DNA of 36,790 nucleotides, from contig JAHFPH010000019.1 in the NCBI GenBank assembly GCA_023266845.1, positions 1 through 36,790 of the forward strand, in the 5' to 3' direction. This DNA is from Rhodospirillaceae bacterium. Its GTDB lineage: Bacteria; Pseudomonadota; Alphaproteobacteria; JAEULC01. Shown piece by piece: positions 29,612 to 36,790 of this stretch. The position numbers and the translations under genes were made by a program. Positions within the stretch are counted from its first letter, which is position 1, and each line of letters opens with the position of its first letter. The notes beneath the pieces are model-generated. The model was not told the DNA's origin. It made no database searches and was given only the letters and a program-made list of their open reading frames with translations.

Positions 29612-30608
29612 TCCGGCCGAGGACGGCTTCACCCCGCTCGACTCCGAGCGGCTGATCCTGCGCCGCCTCAAGCCCGCCGACGCCGACACGATCGCGCGGC
29701 TGGTGGGCGAGTGGGACATCGTCAAGAACTTGTCCGACGCACCCTATCCCTATCCGCCGGGCCTGGCCCAGCGCTGGATCGCGTCCACCAAGCGCGGCAT
29801 CGACGAGCGCCTGGATTTCGCGCTCGCCGTCGTGCCGAGGGCATCGAAAACGCCGATCGGCGCGATCCTGCTGCGCCAAAGCCAGCGCGAGCCCGCGGTC
29901 CACGGCGCGCCCGCGAAGCTGCCGCGCGGGCGGTCGGCCGAGATCGGCTATTGGATCGGGCGCGATTTCTGGCGCCGCGGCTACGCCAGCGAGGCGGTCA
30001 AGCGCATGCTGCGCTTCGCTTTCGACGAGCTGGGCGTCGACCGCGTCTGGGGCGCGGTGCTGATCGAGAACGCCGCCTCGTGCCGCGTGTTGGAAAGCGC
30101 GGGTTTCGCGCGCATCGGCGAGGCGGAATACGATTTTCCGGCGCGCGGCGGCATGAAGCGCGTGTTCATCCACGCCTTCGATCGCGCCAACCTGTCGTTG
30201 CAGCCGCCCAAGCGCTCGCTTCTGGTCTCAGCCGTGGCGCTGGTCGACGCCGACGGGCGCGTGCTGCTGGCGCGCCGTCCGCCCGGCAAGCCGATGGCGG
30301 GCCTATGGGAATTTCCCGGCGGCAAGGTCGATGCAGGCGAAACGCCCGAGCGCGCGCTGATTCGCGAGCTGAGCGAAGAGCTGGGCATCGACGTGTCGGA
30401 AAGCTGCCTGGCGCCCTTCACCTTCGCGTCGCACCGCTATACCGATTTCCACCTGTTGATGCCGCTTTACGTCTGCCGCGTATGGAAGGGGACCGTGACC
30501 GCGCGCGAAGGGCAGGAGCTCACCTGGGTCGAGCCCGCGCGCCTCGCCGGCTACCCCATGCCGCCCGCCGACAAGCCCCTGGTCGCGATGCTCAGGGATT
30601 TTCTTTAG
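29592..30608 (+). CDS. fused GNAT acetyltransferase - NUDIX (MutT-like) hydrolase
   Basis: 338 aa continuous ORF: GNAT half (LDSERLILRRLKPADADTIARLVGEWDIVKNLSDAPYPYP...EIGYWIGRDFWRRGYASEAVKRML) followed by Nudix box GGKVDAGETPERALIRELSEELGI. Confidence 0.92.
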   Translation: MATIAVDPAEDGFTPLDSERLILRRLKPADADTIARLVGEWDIVKNLSDAPYPYPPGLAQRWIASTKRGIDERLDFALAVVPRASKTPIGAILLRQSQREPAVHGAPAKLPRGRSAEIGYWIGRDFWRRGYASEAVKRMLRFAFDELGVDRVWGAVLIENAASCRVLESAGFARIGEAEYDFPARGGMKRVFIHAFDRANLSLQPPKRSLLVSAVALVDADGRVLLARRPPGKPMAGLWEFPGGKVDAGETPERALIRELSEELGIDVSESCLAPFTFASHRYTDFHLLMPLYVCRVWKGTVTAREGQELTWVEPARLAGYPMPPADKPLVAMLRDFL

Positions 30609-30615
30609 AAAATTC

Positions 30616-30704
30616 ACCACAGAGACACAGAGATGCCGAGAGAAAATGATTTTCGCGGCCCTAGGCCGCAACCAATTTCCTCTGTGCCTCAGTGTCTCTG
30701 TGGT
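30616..30704. repeat. palindromic intergenic element E2 (CACAGAGA-type arms)
   Basis: Left arm ACCACAGAGACACAGAG (30616-30632) versus right arm CTCAGTGTCTCTGTGGT (30688-30704), 1 mismatch in 17. Core GCGGCC-CTA-GGCCGC at 30655-30669. Confidence 0.92.
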
Positions 30705-30707
30705 TGC

Positions 30708-31016
30708 TTACTTTTTCAAACCGCCGATGAACGCGGCCAGATCGTCGATGTCCTTCGGCGTCAGGCGGAACTGCGGCTGCGGCGGATGCGGCTTGGCGAG
30801 GAACGCGCGGACCACCTCTTGCGTGCGCCGATTGGCGATATCGGCGAACGAGGGCGTGTCGATAAGCCCGGCCTTCTTGTCGTCCTCGTCGGTCTGGTGG
30901 CAGCCCGCGCACCACGTATCGACGTTGCGCTTGCCGGCGGCCGCGTCGCCCGCGGCCGGCGCCGGAGAACCGGCCAAAACTCCAAGCGCCGCGATCGCGA
31001 TCGCCGGACGGTTCAT
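30708..31016 (-). CDS. small secreted c-type cytochrome
   Basis: 102 aa; signal MNRPAIAIAALGVLAGSPAPAAG, one haem site CAGCH, C-terminal LTPKDIDDLAAFIGGLKK. Confidence 0.9.
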   Translation of the reverse strand: MNRPAIAIAALGVLAGSPAPAAGDAAAGKRNVDTWCAGCHQTDEDDKKAGLIDTPSFADIANRRTQEVVRAFLAKPHPPQPQFRLTPKDIDDLAAFIGGLKK

Positions 31017-31915
31017 TTCCGCCCAGCCTTGTCGCCGGCGGAATGTTCCTCGGTGCCCAGCGCCTGGGCCAGGCGATGCTGCGCGCTGCCCGGCTTCAGC
31101 GCCTTGGGCTGGTCTTCGTGCGGCGCCCATCCGGTCAAATAGTTGATCTGGAACCGCGCGCGCACGCGCCCGTCTTTTTGCGCGAAGCGGCGGTGATAAA
31201 GCTCGGTGGCGCGGAACAGCGTGTCGCGCGACAGGGGCCGGCGCGGCCGCGCCGTCGCCGCGTTGCTTTCGCCCATGCCGCGCAAATCGCGCATCAGCGC
31301 CAGCGCGTTGTCGTAGGAAACGACGATCGGGTCGGTGTCGGCAACGGGAAGCGCGAAGCCGGCGCGCTGCAACAGCGCCGCCCCGTCGCGCAGATCCGCG
31401 AAGGGCGAAATGCGCGGCCCCGCGCCGCCCGTGACCTCGGCCTCAGCCGCCAGAAAAACCTCGCGCAGCTCGGCCAATGTGCCCAGGCCGAACAGCGCCG
31501 CCAGGAACAATCCGTCGGGCTTCAGGCAGCGCCGGATCTGCGCCAGCGCGCCGGGCAGGTCGTTGACCCAATGCAGGCCCATGCAGCTAAGCACCAGGTC
31601 GAACGATGCGTCGGCGAATGGCAGGGTCTCCTCGTCGGCCACCACCACGCGGCCGTGCTTCAGCGCCGCCAGCGCCAGGCGCGGCGACAGCTCGGCCTGC
31701 ACCAGCGTTTCGATGCCGCCGCGGCCCTTCAAGGCCGGGGCCATCAAGCCGGCGCGCGCGCCCAGGTCCAGCGCCAGCGGAAACTTGCGCTTCACGTCGT
31801 CCAGGCGGTCGGCCAGGCGCTCCGCCACCTCGCGGAACAGGAAATCGTGCCGCGCGAATTCATGCGCGCGCCGGTCGCGTCGCGCGCGCACCAGGGCCCG
31901 GTCGAACACTCGCAT
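31013..31915 (-). CDS. class I SAM-dependent methyltransferase (BioC/NDUFAF5-like)
   Basis: MRVFDRALVRARRDRRAHEFARHDFLFREVAERLADRLDDV...LDLGARAGLMAPALKG...LPFADASFDLVLSCMGLHWVNDLPGALAQIRRCLKPDGLFLAALFG. The internal ATG at 31915 fits the usual N-terminus of this family better than upstream starts. Confidence 0.9.
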   Translation of the reverse strand: MRVFDRALVRARRDRRAHEFARHDFLFREVAERLADRLDDVKRKFPLALDLGARAGLMAPALKGRGGIETLVQAELSPRLALAALKHGRVVVADEETLPFADASFDLVLSCMGLHWVNDLPGALAQIRRCLKPDGLFLAALFGLGTLAELREVFLAAEAEVTGGAGPRISPFADLRDGAALLQRAGFALPVADTDPIVVSYDNALALMRDLRGMGESNAATARPRRPLSRDTLFRATELYHRRFAQKDGRVRARFQINYLTGWAPHEDQPKALKPGSAQHRLAQALGTEEHSAGDKAGRK

Positions 31916-31985
31916 CGTTTCCGGCGAAACCGTCACGACCGGATAATAACGCTTCGCATCCGGCAAGGCTGCTAGAATTGCGCGC

Positions 31986-32750
31986 ATGGACGCGGCGGCC
32001 ACATTCCTGTCATTGGCGCGCGGCGCCGGACGGCGGGTGCTGGACGTGCTGCTGCCGCCGCGCTGCCTTTCCTGCGGCGCGGTGGTGGAAGAACCGGGCG
32101 CGCTGTGCGCTCCGTGCTGGGGGCGGCTCGGATTCATCGCGCCGCCGATCTGCGCGCGCTGCGGCCTGGCCTTCGAGCTGCCCCCGCAAGAGGGGGAGCT
32201 GGAATGCGCGCCCTGCATGGCCGCGCCGCCGCGCTACGATCGCGCCCGCGCGGCGCTGGCCTATGACGAGAACGTCAAATCGCTGGTGCTGCGCTTCAAG
32301 CATGCCGACGCCACCCATTCGGCACCCGGTTTCGCGCGCTGGATGGCGCGCGCGGGCGGCGACATGGCGGCTGAATGTGACCTGATCGCGCCGGTGCCGC
32401 TGCATCGCTGGCGCCTGCTGTGGCGGCGCTACAACCAGGCGGCGCTGCTGGCCCTGGCACTCGGGCGGCACGCGGACAAGCCGGTTGTGCCCGACCTTCT
32501 GGTGCGCAAGCGCGCGACGCCGTCGCAAGGGCGCCTGGGTCCCGCGCAGCGCCGTGCCAACGTCGCCGGCGCTTTTGCGTTGCGGCCGCGCCATGCCGGG
32601 CGGGTCGAGGGTTTTCGCGTGCTGCTGATCGACGATGTTTTGACCACGGGTGCCACGGCCGAGGAATGCGCCAAAGCGCTGAAGCGCGCCGGGGCCAAGG
32701 CGGTCGACGTGCTGACCCTGGCGCGGGTCAACCGTCCGCGCGCCGCTTAG
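31986..32750 (+). CDS. ComF family protein (phosphoribosyltransferase-like)
   Basis: 254 aa; LLPPRCLSCGAVVEEPGALCAPCWGRL, ICARCGLAFE, CAPCMAAPPRYDRARAALAYDENVKSLVLRFKHAD, LIAPVPLHRWRLLWRRYNQAALLA, RVLLIDDVLTTGATAEECAKALKRAGA. Confidence 0.95.
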   Translation: MDAAATFLSLARGAGRRVLDVLLPPRCLSCGAVVEEPGALCAPCWGRLGFIAPPICARCGLAFELPPQEGELECAPCMAAPPRYDRARAALAYDENVKSLVLRFKHADATHSAPGFARWMARAGGDMAAECDLIAPVPLHRWRLLWRRYNQAALLALALGRHADKPVVPDLLVRKRATPSQGRLGPAQRRANVAGAFALRPRHAGRVEGFRVLLIDDVLTTGATAEECAKALKRAGAKAVDVLTLARVNRPRAA

Positions 32751-32762
32751 ATTCAAGATTCG

Positions 32763-32850
32763 ACCACCAAGTCACTAAGACGCCAAGGTCTGAAAATTCG
32801 CGGTCACCGGCCGCATCGAAATCTTCTTGGTGCCTTGGTGTCTTGGTGGT
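32763..32850. repeat. palindromic intergenic element E3 (CACCAAGR-type arms)
   Basis: Left ACCACCAAGTCACTAAGACGCCAAGG against the reverse complement of the right arm, ACCACCAAGACACCAAGGCACCAAGA, with a few mismatches. Core GCGGTC-ACC-GGCCGC at 32800-32814. Confidence 0.88.
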
Positions 32851-32898
32851 TTCTTCCGGCCCCTGGAATTGCAGGTGCGGCTGAGGCAAGATGCCCGC

Positions 32899-33162
32899 AT
32901 GGCCAAGGTCGAGATCTACACCTCGTGCTTTTGCGGCTTCTGCGCGCGCGCCAAGGCGCTTCTGAACCGCAAGGGCGTGAAATACGAAGAGATCGACGTC
33001 ATGGAGCATCCCGGCAAGCGCGAGGAGATGCGTCGGCGCGCGGGCGGGCGCAACACCGTGCCGCAGATCTTCATCGACGGCGTGCCTGTCGGCGGCAGCG
33101 ACGACCTTCAGGCGCTGGAATCCGCGGGCAAGCTCGATCCGATGCTGGCCGGGAAGACTTAA
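32899..33162 (+). CDS. grxC: glutaredoxin 3
   Basis: 87 aa; MAKVEIYTSCFCGFCARAKALLNRKGVKYEEIDVMEHPGKREEMRRRAGGRNTVPQIFIDGVPVGGSDDLQALESAGKLDPML; active site CGFC, TVPQIFIDG. Confidence 0.95.
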   Translation: MAKVEIYTSCFCGFCARAKALLNRKGVKYEEIDVMEHPGKREEMRRRAGGRNTVPQIFIDGVPVGGSDDLQALESAGKLDPMLAGKT

Positions 33163-33182
33163 TCGCCGCTTTTTTGCAGTTC

Positions 33183-33860
33183 CTAGCGAACGCCGCGCCG
33201 AAAGGCGCGCATGTGGAACTGCGCCTGCGCGGGTTCGTGGACGCGGTCCGCACCCACGGGGCAGGCGCGGCGCGCGCGGCAGCCCCGCTCCATGCAATCC
33301 GCGCCGCTAGGCGTGTCGAGGAACGCGACGCAGCGCGGCACGTCGTAGCCCGATCCAGTGAATGCGCCGACCGGGCAGGCGGCAAGACACGGTTTCGCCG
33401 CGCAGGTTTCGCAAGGCGACGCAACTTGCGCACACGGCGGCAAGGGCAGTTTCTCGGCGAAGCCCAGCGCCGCGCGATAGGCGTGCCAAAGTCCGTAGTC
33501 GGGATGAATCAGCAGGCCGAGCGGCGAGGGAAACACCCGATCGGCGCGCATTGCCCAGCGTTGGAACGGCAGCGGCGGTTTCGCGCCGAACGGAAACAGC
33601 GCCGCCGCGCCAAGCCGGCGCGCGATCGGCTCAACCACAGAGCGCGCCCACTCGTTCAGCGACTCGCTGCCCGGGAAACGCCCGCGCGCCGTGTTGAACG
33701 CGCGCCACGTCGCATCGCCCTCCGGCCGCCCCACGTTGCCGATCATCGCCAGGGTCGAGACGGGTTGCGGCACGTCGTCGTCCGGCGCAGGGTGGAACGC
33801 GCCGCGCAGGATCAGCCCGTAGGGCGACAGTAACCCGGACAAACGATCAAGGACGCTCAT
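33183..33860 (-). CDS. 4Fe-4S ferredoxin-type protein (QueG-like C-terminal region)
   Basis: 225 aa; PCETCAAKPCLAACPVGAF and CMERGCRARRACPVG cysteine clusters. Confidence 0.8.
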   Translation of the reverse strand: MSVLDRLSGLLSPYGLILRGAFHPAPDDDVPQPVSTLAMIGNVGRPEGDATWRAFNTARGRFPGSESLNEWARSVVEPIARRLGAAALFPFGAKPPLPFQRWAMRADRVFPSPLGLLIHPDYGLWHAYRAALGFAEKLPLPPCAQVASPCETCAAKPCLAACPVGAFTGSGYDVPRCVAFLDTPSGADCMERGCRARRACPVGADRVHEPAQAQFHMRAFRRGVR

Positions 33861-34005
33861 CGGCCGCGATGATACCGTATCGTGCGGGCTTCGTGCTGCC
33901 GCCCAAAGGATGGGCAATCCCGCGTTTGACATTCGCCCTCCGGTCGGCGTGAATCGCGCCACAAACGCGCGCCGGGCAGGGCCGCGTTCGGCCTGCGATA
34001 GCGCG

Positions 34006-34821
34006 ATGATACGAATCAAAATCGGTTGCGAGCTGATCTACGAATCGCCGGGCCCCACCCCCATGATCCTGATGCTGCGCGTGCATTCCTCGCGCGGCGG
34101 CGATCTGGCGGCGCCTGATCTGATCGAAACCGATCCCCCGGCGCCGGTTTCCTATTACCAGGACGGCTTCGGCAATATCTGCACGCGCATCGTGGCGCCC
34201 ACCGGACGCGTTCGCCTTTCGACCGACGCGGTGGTGCGGGATACGGGCGCGCCCGACGCCGTATTGCCCAACGCGCAGCAAAGCACGATCGCGAACCTGC
34301 CGAACGAAAGTCTGGTCTATCTGCTGGGCAGCCGGTATTGCGAGACCGACCGGCTTACCGACTTCGCGTGGTCGGCGTTCGGGCACACGCCGCTCGGCTG
34401 GGCGCGGGTGCAGGCGATCTGCGATTTCGTACACGGCCATCTGACATTCGGCTACCAGCATGCGCGTAGCACCCGCACCGCGATGGAAGCATACAACGAA
34501 CGCCTAGCGGTATGCCGCGATTTCGCGCATCTCGCCGTCGCGTTGTGCCGTTGCATGAGCATCCCGGCGCGCTACTGCACCGGCTACTTGGGCGAAATCG
34601 GCGTGCCGCCGGTGCCGAACGAGCCGATGGATTTCAGCGCCTGGTTCGAGGCCTATCTCGACGGCCAATGGCGCAGCTTCGACGCGCGCCACAACGCGCC
34701 GCGCATCGGGCGCATCCTGATGGCGCGCGGGCGCGACGCGGCCGATGTCGCGCTGGTGACCAGCTTCGGCCCCACAAGATTGACCGGCTTCAAGGTCTGG
34801 ACGGATCTGCTGCCGGAATAG
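34006..34821 (+). CDS. transglutaminase-like domain protein
   Basis: 271 aa; MIRIKIGCELIYESPGPTPMILMLRVHSS, NERLAVCRDFAHLAVALCRCMSIPARYCTGYL, FSAWFEAYLDGQWRSFDARHN (Cys-His-Asp transglutaminase triad). Confidence 0.93.
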   Translation: MIRIKIGCELIYESPGPTPMILMLRVHSSRGGDLAAPDLIETDPPAPVSYYQDGFGNICTRIVAPTGRVRLSTDAVVRDTGAPDAVLPNAQQSTIANLPNESLVYLLGSRYCETDRLTDFAWSAFGHTPLGWARVQAICDFVHGHLTFGYQHARSTRTAMEAYNERLAVCRDFAHLAVALCRCMSIPARYCTGYLGEIGVPPVPNEPMDFSAWFEAYLDGQWRSFDARHNAPRIGRILMARGRDAADVALVTSFGPTRLTGFKVWTDLLPE

Positions 34822-34824
34822 GCG

Positions 34825-36237
34825 CTATTGCGCCGCCGCCAGCGCGCCGGCGGAGCGTTGCGCGGGCGCTGCCGTCTCCGGCAGCTCGATGCGAAATTCG
34901 GCGCCGCCGCCCGCGCGCGCCAGCGCCTGCACCCTGCCGCCATGGGCCTCGGCGATCTCGGCGACGATCGCCAGGCCCAGCCCCGACCCCGGGCCGCGCG
35001 CGTCGCGTCCGCGCCAGAACGGCTCGAACATCCGCGCGCGTTCGTGTTCCGGCACGCCCGGCCCGCGGTCGAGCACCGACAGGCTCGCGCCGGGGCGTAC
35101 GGCGATCTCGACCGTGCCGCCGGCGGGGCTGAAACGGAGCGCGTTATCGATCAGGTTGCCCAGCGCCTCGCGCAACGCCGCGCTATTGCCGCGCGCGGCC
35201 ACCGGTGCCGCGCCGCAATCCAGCGCCAGCACGCGCCCGTCGCGGATCGCCAGCGGCGCCATGTCGGCCACGGTTTCGCGCGCCAGCACGCACAAATCCA
35301 CGGTTTCGCCGATCTCGATCTGGTGCGCGTCCAGCCGCGCGATGGACAAGAGCTGCGAGACCACCCGCGCGATGCGGTCGCAATCGCGCTTCAGCGTAGC
35401 GGTCTCGGTTCCGTCGCCCATGCCGTCGAGACGCGCGCGCAGAATCGCCAGCGGCGTGCGCAGCTGGTGCGCGGCGTTGGCGGTGAAGCGGCGCTGAATC
35501 ATGAAGCCCTGGTCCAGCCGGTCCAGCGCGGCGTTGAACGCGGTCACCAGCGGCAGCACCTCGGCCGGCACCTTCGCCGCGTCGAGCCTTAGCCCGATCG
35601 TGCGCGGGGTGATCGCCTCGGCCTGGCGCGACAGCTTCGCCACGGGCTTGAGCGTGCGCCGGATGGTCATCGCGGTCACCAGAAGCGTGACGATCGCCAG
35701 CGGCACGCCGATCGGCACCACGTCTTCCTTCAATTCGTCGACCGCCCAGGCGACGGACTGCCACAGGGTCACGTGCTCTTGCGCCACGGCGGTCAGCACC
35801 GGGCCCGCCGATGTGTCGCGTATCGCCACGAACCCATCGAGCCGCGACGTGGCCTCGGTGGTCGGCCTTGAAACGGAAAACGCCATGCGCCGGGACGCGC
35901 CCTGCGGCGGCATGGGGATGAGCTCGGTGATCGAGGGTTGGGACTGGCCCAGCACGCGGCCGGTCGAGCGATCGATCACGACATAGCGCATGCCCGGCTC
36001 GACGAGGCGCTTGGCGAGTTTGGCGTCGAGATTGAGCGAAGGCTTGCCGTCGGCGCCGGGCGACACGCGCGCCGCCAGGCGATCCGCCAGATCGCCCAGG
36101 CCAAGATCGACCTCCACGCTGGGATGCCGCCAGGCCAGCACCAGGTACAACGCGCAGGAAGCAACGAAGGCCAGCGCGAACACGCCCACCAGCCGCAGCA
36201 GCAGCTTGCGGCCGAGGCTCGGCACGCCCAGCGTCAT
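34825..36237 (-). CDS. sensor histidine kinase (TctE/QseC-like)
   Basis: 470 aa; two TM segments, RRFTANAAHQLRTPLAILRARLDGM (H-box), LGNLIDNALRFSPAGGTVEIAV, VLDRGPGVPEHERARMFEPFWRG, GSGLGLAIVAEIAEAHGG. Confidence 0.95.
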   Translation of the reverse strand: MTLGVPSLGRKLLLRLVGVFALAFVASCALYLVLAWRHPSVEVDLGLGDLADRLAARVSPGADGKPSLNLDAKLAKRLVEPGMRYVVIDRSTGRVLGQSQPSITELIPMPPQGASRRMAFSVSRPTTEATSRLDGFVAIRDTSAGPVLTAVAQEHVTLWQSVAWAVDELKEDVVPIGVPLAIVTLLVTAMTIRRTLKPVAKLSRQAEAITPRTIGLRLDAAKVPAEVLPLVTAFNAALDRLDQGFMIQRRFTANAAHQLRTPLAILRARLDGMGDGTETATLKRDCDRIARVVSQLLSIARLDAHQIEIGETVDLCVLARETVADMAPLAIRDGRVLALDCGAAPVAARGNSAALREALGNLIDNALRFSPAGGTVEIAVRPGASLSVLDRGPGVPEHERARMFEPFWRGRDARGPGSGLGLAIVAEIAEAHGGRVQALARAGGGAEFRIELPETAAPAQRSAGALAAAQ

Positions 36238-36790
36238 GCGACGCGGCCGTCGGGCGCGCCGATCATGTAACCCACGCCGCGCACCGCGTGGACCGTGGCG
36301 TCGGCTCCGGCGTCGCCCAAGCGGCGGCGCAGTCGCGAGATGTTCGCGTCCATCGCGTTCGACCCGATCTCCTCGCCTAGGGAATACACGCTCTGCTCCA
36401 GCGCGCTGCGCGCCACCACGCGGCCGGCGCGGCGCATCAGCATTTCCAGCACCGCCAGCTCCTTGCGCGGCACGACCACCGCGCGCCCATCCACCGCCAC
36501 CGACCCCGAGGCGGGATCGAGCTCGATATTGCCGCAAGCCAGGCGCAGGCCCAGCGTCTCGGCCGGGCGGCGCAGCACCGCGCGCATGCGCGCGACCAGC
36601 TCTTCGGTGGCGAACGGCTTCACCACGTAATCGTCGGCGCCCAGGTTGAGCCCGGCCACCCGGTCGTCGACCCCGTCGCGCACCGTGACGGCGATCACCG
36701 GCACGGGATTGCGCGCCTGGCGTATCTTCTTCAACAACTCGACGCCGTCGCCGTCGGGCAGCGACAGGTCCAGCAGCACCGCGTCGAACG
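36234..36790 (-). CDS. OmpR/PhoB-family response regulator, N-terminus cut by window edge
   Basis: LLDLSLPDGDGVELLKKIRQARNPVPVIAVTVRDGVDDRVAGLNLGADDYVVKPFATEELVARMRAVLRR + winged helix ...SNAMDANISRLRRRLGDAGADATVHAVRGVGYMIG. Overlaps the kinase start. Confidence 0.95.
   Translation of the reverse strand, partial: FDAVLLDLSLPDGDGVELLKKIRQARNPVPVIAVTVRDGVDDRVAGLNLGADDYVVKPFATEELVARMRAVLRRPAETLGLRLACGNIELDPASGSVAVDGRAVVVPRKELAVLEMLMRRAGRVVARSALEQSVYSLGEEIGSNAMDANISRLRRRLGDAGADATVHAVRGVGYMIGAPDGRVA

Noticed and set aside
31985-31988. Overlapping divergent start codons (CATG) for the methyltransferase and comF
   Set aside because: The methyltransferase is better started at ATG 31915 (MRVFDRALVRARRDRR...), leaving a normal ~70-bp divergent gap.
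32899-33162. CGFC active site in glutaredoxin instead of CPYC
   Set aside because: Dithiol CGxC variants are, to my knowledge, common in alphaproteobacterial Grx; not unusual enough to report as a finding.
1-36790. CRISPR arrays, tRNA/rRNA genes, prophage, toxin-antitoxin or defence islands
   Set aside because: No regularly spaced direct repeats, no tRNA or rRNA recognisable by eye, and no phage, transposase or nuclease-type proteins among the supported CDSs. A tRNAscan/Infernal run would be needed to exclude small RNAs.

Overview
GC-rich, densely packed chromosomal window of alphaproteobacterial character. It is mostly housekeeping and metabolic genes: pgi, eda/kdgK, USP-TerC, a TPR/glycosyltransferase-like protein, thrC, an M16 peptidase, xerD, a malyl-CoA lyase-like gene, accA, secA, a PPIase, argJ, a GNAT-MutT fusion, comF, grxC and a two-component system. 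I saw no rRNA, tRNA, CRISPR array, prophage or intact transposase. The most interesting structure is non-coding. Three ~88-98 bp imperfect-palindromic elements (5621-5718, 30616-30704, 32763-32850) share a central GCGGYC-N3/4-GGCCGC hairpin and 8-nt-periodic terminal arms. The arms come in two flavours (CACAGAGA versus CACCAAGR), and every copy starts 7-18 nt after a stop codon. Other observations: a decayed TadE/TadG remnant joined 5'-end to 5'-end with visible lesions, a palindrome inside a good candidate secA promoter followed by a 5'-terminal hairpin, an apparent internal duplication of a GT9-like domain, and a G8 tract where a one-base slip would fuse a lyase ORF to accA. All calls come from reading the sequence and the supplied ORF track. 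No database search was run.
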